Shown one piece after another: positions 58,091 through 64,000 of a DNA stretch of 64,000 nucleotides. The stretch covers positions 40,766,045 to 40,830,044 of the forward strand of contig CM068592.1 of the NCBI GenBank assembly GCA_035048485.1, written 5' to 3'. The stretch is from Pteria penguin (lineage: Eukaryota; Mollusca; Bivalvia; Pterioida; Pteriidae). A program made the position numbers and the translations under genes. Each line of letters starts with the position of its first letter. Position 1 is the first letter of the stretch. The notes beneath the pieces are model-generated. The model ran no database searches. It had not been told where the DNA came from and was given only the letters and a program-made list of their open reading frames with translations.

Positions 58091-61000
58091 GTAAGGGCTG
58101 ATTCCTGTAACCTTCCTCAAGCAGTGATCTCATTTTCCATCTTCCTCAACCCTGAAATAAACCATACTCAAAGAAGGCTGTCATTATGTGAAAAGAACAG
58201 GTCCACCAGTCGAATGTTGAATTGACATATAGGTGTGATGAATGTTTCCTGGTGAAAGCATCCACTTTCTTTAGAAATTTAGTACACAAGTTATTTTTCC
58301 TATTGATGGCATCCACTTTCATTAGAAACTTAGTACACAGGTTATTTTTCCTGTTGATGGTGTCCACTTTCATTAGAAACTTAGTACACAGCTTATTTTT
58401 CCTGTTGATGGCATCCACTTTCATTTGAAACTTAGGTCATTTGTCCTGTTGATGGGGTCCACTTTCATTTGAGACTTAGTACATTTAGCTTATTTTTCCT
58501 GTAGATGGTGTCCTTCTTCATTAGAAACTTAGTACACAGGTCATTATACCTTCGTTTGCGGGGTATATAGGAATCATCTTGTCCATCCGTCCCAATTCGT
58601 GTCCGGGCCATATCTTTTTATTGGGTGGATGGATTAAGATAATATTTCGCAATATTGTTGTCCATGATCCAAGGGTGTGTCATGACCTTGATACAAGGTC
58701 ATAAGTCAAAGGTCAAGGTCACTGTGAACTTGTTTGATAAAATCGTGTCCGGGCCATATCTTTTTATTTGGTGGATGGATTTGGATAATATTTCACAATA
58801 TTGTTGTGCATGACCCAAGGGTGTGTCATGACCTTGAACCAAGGTCATAGGTCAAAGGTCAAGGTCATAATAGACACAATAAGAAAAACTTTGTCCGCAC
58901 CATAACTTCTCACCCTCTGCACAGATATCAATAATATGTCACAGAATTGTTGCTTAGGATCCAAGGGTGTGTCATGACCTTGAACCAAGGTCATAGGTCA
59001 AAGGTCAAGGTCATAATAGACACAATAAGAAAAACTTTGTTCGGGCCATAACTTCTTCCCCTGTGCACAGATTTCAATAATATTTCACAGAATTGTTGCT
59101 TACGATCTAAGGGTGTGATATGACCTTGAACCAAGATCATAGGTCAAAGGTCAAGGTCACAATAGACAGAATGGGTAAAACCATGATTTCATTGATTATA
59201 CCTCAAAATGTGCTTGTAAGTGGGACATCCATGACACTTATACTAGTGATGTATATTGGGATGAATTATTGCATGTTTCTACTTTGTTGCCACGGGGGGT
59301 ATTTGTCCCATTAGGACTGCTCTAGTTTTTCTTGTTGATGGCATCCATTTTCATTAGAAACTTAGTACACATGTTTTGAAAACATTAGAACTAGAAATAC
59401 CTCCGAACAAAAGAAAACTGAAAATAAGTTAAACCACTATACCTCCTACTTTACCGTTTCTCATTTGCTGTATTGTCCAGGGTGAGATCTAGGAGCAGAG
59501 ACAGGGATAAAGGTAGACATCGCAGCCGAAGCAAAGAGAGACACAGAAGCCGCAGCAGAGACAGGCATAAGAAAAAACACAGAGAACGCTCACCCAGCAG
59601 GAAAGATAAGGATAAAAAGGGGTTGGTATTAGAATTAGTCTTTTAGATTATAAATAGAATAGCATCATTTACTGAACTTGAGAAACATGGATTTTAATGA
59701 TTTTAATGAGACTTGGTAGGTATGCATTTCTCAAGATTTCCTGTATATTTGCTGTTTTTTAGCCAGATCTGTCAAGATAGGGATTTAGGGTGGGGCAATA
59801 AGAAAGTGTTTTCTTCTGAAAAATTCCTTCAGACTGGCTGAATAAACCATTCAACCGAATGCATCAGAATGATCTGAAAGGGTGTTTGAAAAAAGTTTTG
59901 TGATTTTGAGTTTATTTCAAAGTTAAGTTTTAACACTTTTAATGTCATTTTTAACTTAGTTGGTTTTTCACATTTTCAGTTATTTTCTGTGACTTTCTTA
60001 GTGTATGGGTGTTTTAGAATGATGCTGTGTTATTTTTGGCTCAATCTCAAAATAAACATCTGAAAAATGATACTTTTGTGAGAGAAAATTGGGACACTTT
60101 CTGAGTTTTTCGTGTACTCAAGATTCTTACATGAGCAATATAGACCTATTTGGGCCTCTTGTTACTAAACGTCATGGCTACATTGTATGTCACAAAACTA
60201 ATCAAACCTCTTTTATGTTTCTGTGAGTGAATACCATTGTATAATATCTACTTTAACAATTAATCTTAGATTTATATAAATTAAGGGATAAAGTAAAAGA
60301 AGAAAAACAAGATGAAGATAAGAAAGTTCCCCAGAAAGTCCCTCTGTCTCTTGAAGAGTTATTAGCAAAGAAAAAGGCAGAAGAGGAAGCACTCAGCAAG
60401 GTAAACAAAACTGACCACATAGATATCATGTATACAAAACTGACCACATAGGTATCATGTTAATGCACATATTGTAGTTCTATACTCAGTTTGTCCATCC
60501 ATTTATGTCTCTTCACTTCCAGTATGTCTCTTTGCTTCCAGTATGTACATCCATTTATGTCTCTTTGCTTCCAGTATGTCCATCCATTTATGTCTCTTTG
60601 CTTCCAGTATGTCTCTTTGCTTCCAGTATGTACATCCATTTATGTCTCTTTGCTTCCAGTATGTCCATCCATTTATGTCCACTTGACATGTTAACTGTAT
60701 GTTATGTTAGGACTGCACCCTCTCTACTTGTGGGTTGTACCTTTTATTTATGTGAACTTTACATGTAAACTGTATGTTATGTTAGGACTGCACCCTCTCT
60801 ACTTGTGGGTTGTACTTTCTATTTGTATACTTATCAGTGGTACCATATATGTCTCAGCTTATCTGTCCAACCCAATATCTCTACTTTTTGGTCATACCTT
60901 CTATGCCTCTGCCTGTCTGTCCAATCATTTATGTCTCTGCTTGTGGCATGTCTGTCCAATCATCTGTGTCTCTGCTTACCTGTCCAGTCTTTTATGTCTT

Positions 61001-63671
61001 TGCTTGTCTGTCCAATATTCTATGTCTCTGCTTGTCTGTCCAATCATTTATGTCTCTGCTTGTGACATGTTTGTCCAATCATCTATGTCTCTGCTTACCT
61101 GTCCAGTCTTTTATGTCTTTGCTTGTCTGTCCAATATTCTATGTCTCTGCTTGTCTGTCCAATCATTTATGTCTCTGCTTGTGACATGTTTGTCCAATCA
61201 TCTATGTCTCTGCTTACCTGTCCAGTCTTTTATGTCTTTGCTTGTCTGTCCAATATTCTATGTCTCTGCTTGTCTGTCCAATCATTTATGTCTCTGCTTG
61301 TGACATGTTTGTCCAATCATCTATGTCTCTGCTTACCTGTCCAGTCTTTTATGTCTTTGCTTGTCTGTCCAATATTCTATGTCTCTGCTTGTCTGTCCAA
61401 TCATTTATGTCTCTGCTTGTGACATGTTTGTCCAATCATCTATGTCTCTGCTTACCTGTCCAGTCTTTTATGTCTTTGCTTGTCTGTCCAATATTCTATG
61501 TCTCTGCTTGTCTGTCCAATCATTTATGTCTCTGCTTGTGACATGTTTGTCCAATCATCTATGTCTCTGCTTACCTGTCCAGTCTTTTATGTCTTTGCTT
61601 GTCTGTCCAATATTCTATGTCTCTGCTTGTCTGTCCAATCATTTATGTCTCTGCTTGTGACATGTATGTCCAATCATCTATGTCTCTGCTTATCTGTTGA
61701 ATCATCTATGGATTTTCTTGCTTGAAAAGATGTCAATATGTATATACGATTTAAGATAATAAATAGAGTTTCATTGATTTTAAAAGTCTCGTCAAAATTC
61801 AGAAATGTCAATAAAGGACAAGTATATCAAAGAAGATGCAATATGATATATAATTAGTCTTGGATTAATCTGTCAGATTATCAGTGCAGCCATTTTGAAT
61901 ATCTTGTTATCACATGTCCTCTTGAACAATGATAATCAGACTTGAATGGAATATCATATGGGCCCTGACAAAGCTGCTCCTCCTTTACCTATAATAGAGG
62001 TACTAATCAGCTATAAGAAATATATGGTATAGGCCCTGACAAACCTACCCCGCCTTTACCTGTAATAGAGGTACTAATTAAATATAACAAATATATGGTA
62101 TAGGCCCTAAGAAGGCTTCTACTCTTTGACCTGTAAAAGAGGTACTAATTAACTGTAACAAATATATGGTATAGGACCTGACAAAGCTATTTCTCATTTA
62201 CCTGTAAAAGAGGTACTAATCAACTATAACAAATATATGGTAATGGACCTGACAAAGCTACTCCTCCTTTACCTGTAATAGAGGTAGAGATTAACTATAA
62301 CAAATATATGGTATAGGCCCTGAGAAGGCTTCTACTCCTTTACCTGTAATGGAGGTACTAATTAACTATAACAAATATATGGTACTAATTAACTATAACA
62401 AATATATGGTATAGACCCTGACAAAGGTACTCCTCCTTTACCTGTAATAGAGGTACTAATTAACTATAACAAATATATGGTATAGGCCCTGACAAAGCTA
62501 CTACTTCTTTACCTGTAATAGAGGTACTAATTAATTATAACAAATATATGGTATAGGCTTGACAAAGGTATTCCGTCTTTACCTGTAATAGAGGTACTAA
62601 TTAACTATAACAAATATATGGTACAGGCCCTGACAAAGCTACAGCTCCTTTACCTGTAATAGAGGTACTAATTAACTATAACAAATATGGTATAGGACCT
62701 GACAAAGCTAATACTCATATATCTGTAATAGAGGTCCTAATGAACTTTAACAAATATATAGTATAGGCCCTAACAAAGCTACTCCTCCTTTACCTGTTAT
62801 AGAGGTACTAATGAGCTATAACAAATATATGGTATAGGACCTGACAGAAGTACGCCACTTACACTTAGAAAATGAGTACGGATTATGAGAAAGAATTTGT
62901 TTCACACATGTATGATCTAGAAATTCAAAAACAAAGTTTTATGGCACATGTTTCATAACTTTTAAAACCTTGTAGCCTAAATTTTTAACAAAAGAAGAAC
63001 GTGCTGCAGAGGCTCTCAAAAGAAGACAGGAACAAGTTGAAGAACAGAGAAGAAAGATAGAAGAGGAACGCAAAAAGCAAATGGAGTTTTTAAATTCTGG
63101 AAGAGAAGGTAAATGATGAGTCGTATACATCAAATATTGTGTTTCATGTAGTGCATTAATTTCACAAACACTCGTCAAAACGTTGAGCTCATTTTCATTA
63201 CTTTTTTGTTAATAACTATGAATTCTGTCTATTAATTTACATTTTAGTTTGAAATAATATAAGGAAAATGTGGAATAATCTGCAATAAGTACAAAAAGTA
63301 TAAAATGAAAGTATTTTACCTTGGGTGGGGATTTTTAAAACCATCTTCATTATAGTTTTATATATCATATTTCTTCATCGTCTATCTTTGAAGTGTCTAA
63401 CAGACCTCGGGGATATATGCACTCTCTTGACTGATCTTTCAGTAACACATAAGTTATAAATATATATATATATGCTCATGTCTCATAATGTTGTACTTTT
63501 TATGTAGATGATCGCAGAGACAGGGAGAGGGAAAGAGAAAGGAGAGAAAGAGAGAGAGAGCGAAGAGAACGAGAACGGAGGGAAAGAGATAAAGAAAAAG
63601 GAGATGATAAAATTGGAGTGGTACCAGAGCTGTCTGAGAAAGACAAAGAAAAAGAACATGCTGCTATCAAG
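57969..63671 (+). CDS. DDX23: DDX23/PRP28 helicase, N-terminal exons 1-5 (partial)
   Basis: DDX23 (yeast Prp28) is the DEAD-box RNA helicase of the U5 snRNP that helps exchange U1 for U6 at the 5' splice site. Five coding exons, 57969-58090, 59481-59621, 60286-60400, 62976-63108 and 63508-63671, join to 675 bases, exactly 225 codons. The product starts [20 protein letters not shown] and is an Arg/Ser/Glu/Lys-rich nuclear RS-like region up to about residue 87. It then shows [16 protein letters not shown] and [17 protein letters not shown], which match the conserved linker of animal DDX23, and ends at EHAAIK. The helicase core lies beyond the window. A pyrimidine tract and TTAG just before the ATG suggest a 5' UTR intron. 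The junction of exons 2 and 3 uses a weak donor and is the least certain. Introns hold several tandem arrays. Confidence 0.9.
58250..58545. repeat. 52-bp minisatellite in DDX23 intron 1
   Basis: About six units of ATGGCATCCACTTTCATTAG followed by AAACTTAGTACACAGGTTAT and TTTTCCTGTTG. One more unit lies at 59328-59375, so the intervening element was inserted into the array. Confidence 0.92.
58544..59327. mobile_element. Repeat-rich insertion with AGGTCA direct repeats
   Basis: Interrupts the 52-bp array. It begins with ACCTTCGTTTGCGGGGTATA and ends CACGGGGGGTATTTG through CTGCTCTAG. Inside are four units of about 150 bases with GACCTTGAACCAAGGTCA and AGGTCAAAGGTCA. No coding sequence. The CTAG end is compatible with a Helitron-type derivative, but the other hallmarks were not established. 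Confidence 0.65.
59481..59621 (+). CDS. DDX23: DDX23 exon 2
   Basis: Follows TTGTCCAG. Codes for an SR-type stretch ([20 protein letters not shown]). The donor GTTGGT at 59622 is chosen because it is the only one that keeps frame with exon 3; GTATTA at 59626 would not. Confidence 0.75.
60286..60400 (+). CDS. DDX23: DDX23 exon 3
   Basis: Begins after AAATTAAG and ends before GTAAAC. Encodes [17 protein letters not shown] and the conserved [16 protein letters not shown]. Confidence 0.85.
60485..60690. repeat. Short repeat in DDX23 intron 3
   Basis: Alternating TTGCTTCCAGTATGTC and CATCCATTTATGTCTC units. Confidence 0.9.
60920..61700. repeat. 119-bp tandem array in DDX23 intron 3
   Basis: Six to seven copies with a period of exactly 119 bases; the central copies are identical as far as I can compare. 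Each unit is itself made of variants of TATGTCTCTGCTTGTCTGTC. The array opens repeated 99-codon frames that are not genes. Confidence 0.96.
61980..62860. repeat. 72-bp tandem array in DDX23 intron 3
   Basis: About twelve copies of a unit with AACTATAACAAATATATGGT, AGGCCCTGACAAAGCTAC and CCTTTACCTGTAATAGAGG. Similarity is high but not complete. Confidence 0.95.
62976..63108 (+). CDS. DDX23: DDX23 exon 4
   Basis: Begins after CCTTGTAG, ends before GTAAAT. Encodes [20 protein letters not shown] and a coiled [17 protein letters not shown] stretch. Confidence 0.9.
63508..63671 (+). CDS. DDX23: DDX23 exon 5
   Basis: Begins after TTTTATGTAG, ends before GTAAAATC. Encodes an Arg/Glu alternating stretch and [17 protein letters not shown]. 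The donor region is partly duplicated just downstream. Confidence 0.9.
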
Positions 63672-64000
63672 GTAAAATCATGAATGAGAACATGCTGCTA
63701 TCAAGGTAAAATCATATATAAGAACATACTGGTATCAAGATAAAATCATTTGTTTATTTTTGGTCGGAATTGCATAGCAATTCCAGATCCTAGTCGTTAA
63801 ATATGCTGTGGTGAACGCGTGGAATGCAGAAAATACCTCCTCGTGTATAAATAATGCGTCGATATTTAGAAAAAGCGTGATTAGATTTACTTTTAGTACT
63901 TATAGTTCATATTGTACGAGGCAATACAAGATAAGTTTGATCAGATGAGAAAATAGATGTGCCGTTATTCCATCGATTACAATGCTATCATTTACATCAT

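Noticed and set aside
59622..59630. GTATTA at 59626 as donor of DDX23 exon 2
   Set aside because: It would put exon 3 out of frame (immediate stop); the GTTGGT donor at 59622 keeps the frame and the conserved sequence.
60505..61725. Series of identical 99-codon frames
   Set aside because: Produced by a 119-base array inside an intron of DDX23.

Overview
The window is eukaryotic and animal, most likely from a mollusc (probably a bivalve) or another lophotrochozoan. This is inferred from the AT-rich, intron-poor sequence, the many tRNA-derived SINEs whose tails match an ACGTAAAACACCAATC pattern, and repeats carrying AGGTCAAAGGTCA and other motifs common in mollusc genomes. Species cannot be fixed from sequence alone.

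Two kinds of protein gene are present. From about 3.7 to 49 kb there are six uninterrupted reading frames of 400-413 codons, two on the plus strand (3739-4941, 10048-11277) and four on the minus strand (22818-24032, 31461-32687, 44120-45358, 47811-49052). All encode complete pentameric (Cys-loop) ligand-gated ion channel subunits of the nicotinic-receptor-like type: signal peptide, C-X13-C loop, four membrane segments and a TM2 with Glu at -1' and Leu at 9'. They lack the vicinal cysteines of loop C and the Trp and Tyr of the acetylcholine site, so they look like orphan cation channels. From 57969 to the right edge lie the first five coding exons of a conventional intron-containing housekeeping gene, DDX23/PRP28, a U5 snRNP DEAD-box helicase. 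Only its RS-like N-terminal region (225 codons) is in the window.

The space between genes is mostly mobile and repetitive DNA. 1-9.3 kb, 14.5-19.1 kb, 25-30.6 kb and 34.3-43.4 kb hold decayed pieces of at least two related reverse transcriptase elements (tentatively Penelope-like) with many solo tails. At 35-37.5 kb they form a 2.4-kb palindrome. 11.0-18.9 kb is a direct tandem duplication of about 3.9 kb that copied the last fifth of the second channel gene into a frameshifted fragment. 46.6-47.6 kb and 50-53 kb are minisatellites. 53.5-56 kb is a stack of nested terminal-inverted-repeat elements and a SINE. The introns of DDX23 carry several homogeneous tandem arrays.

The biologically distinctive unit is the channel cluster. 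An intronless, locally duplicated set of nicotinic-like subunits that has lost the transmitter site while keeping the channel machinery resembles the general design of cephalopod chemotactile receptors. A sensory role is an inference. Five of the six genes have an AT-rich TATA-like box at a similar distance before the ATG (CTTTAAA in four), which suggests that they spread by DNA duplication together with their promoters and are expressed individually. Three of the six start codons were placed at the first in-frame ATG downstream of a non-ATG codon that opens the frame.
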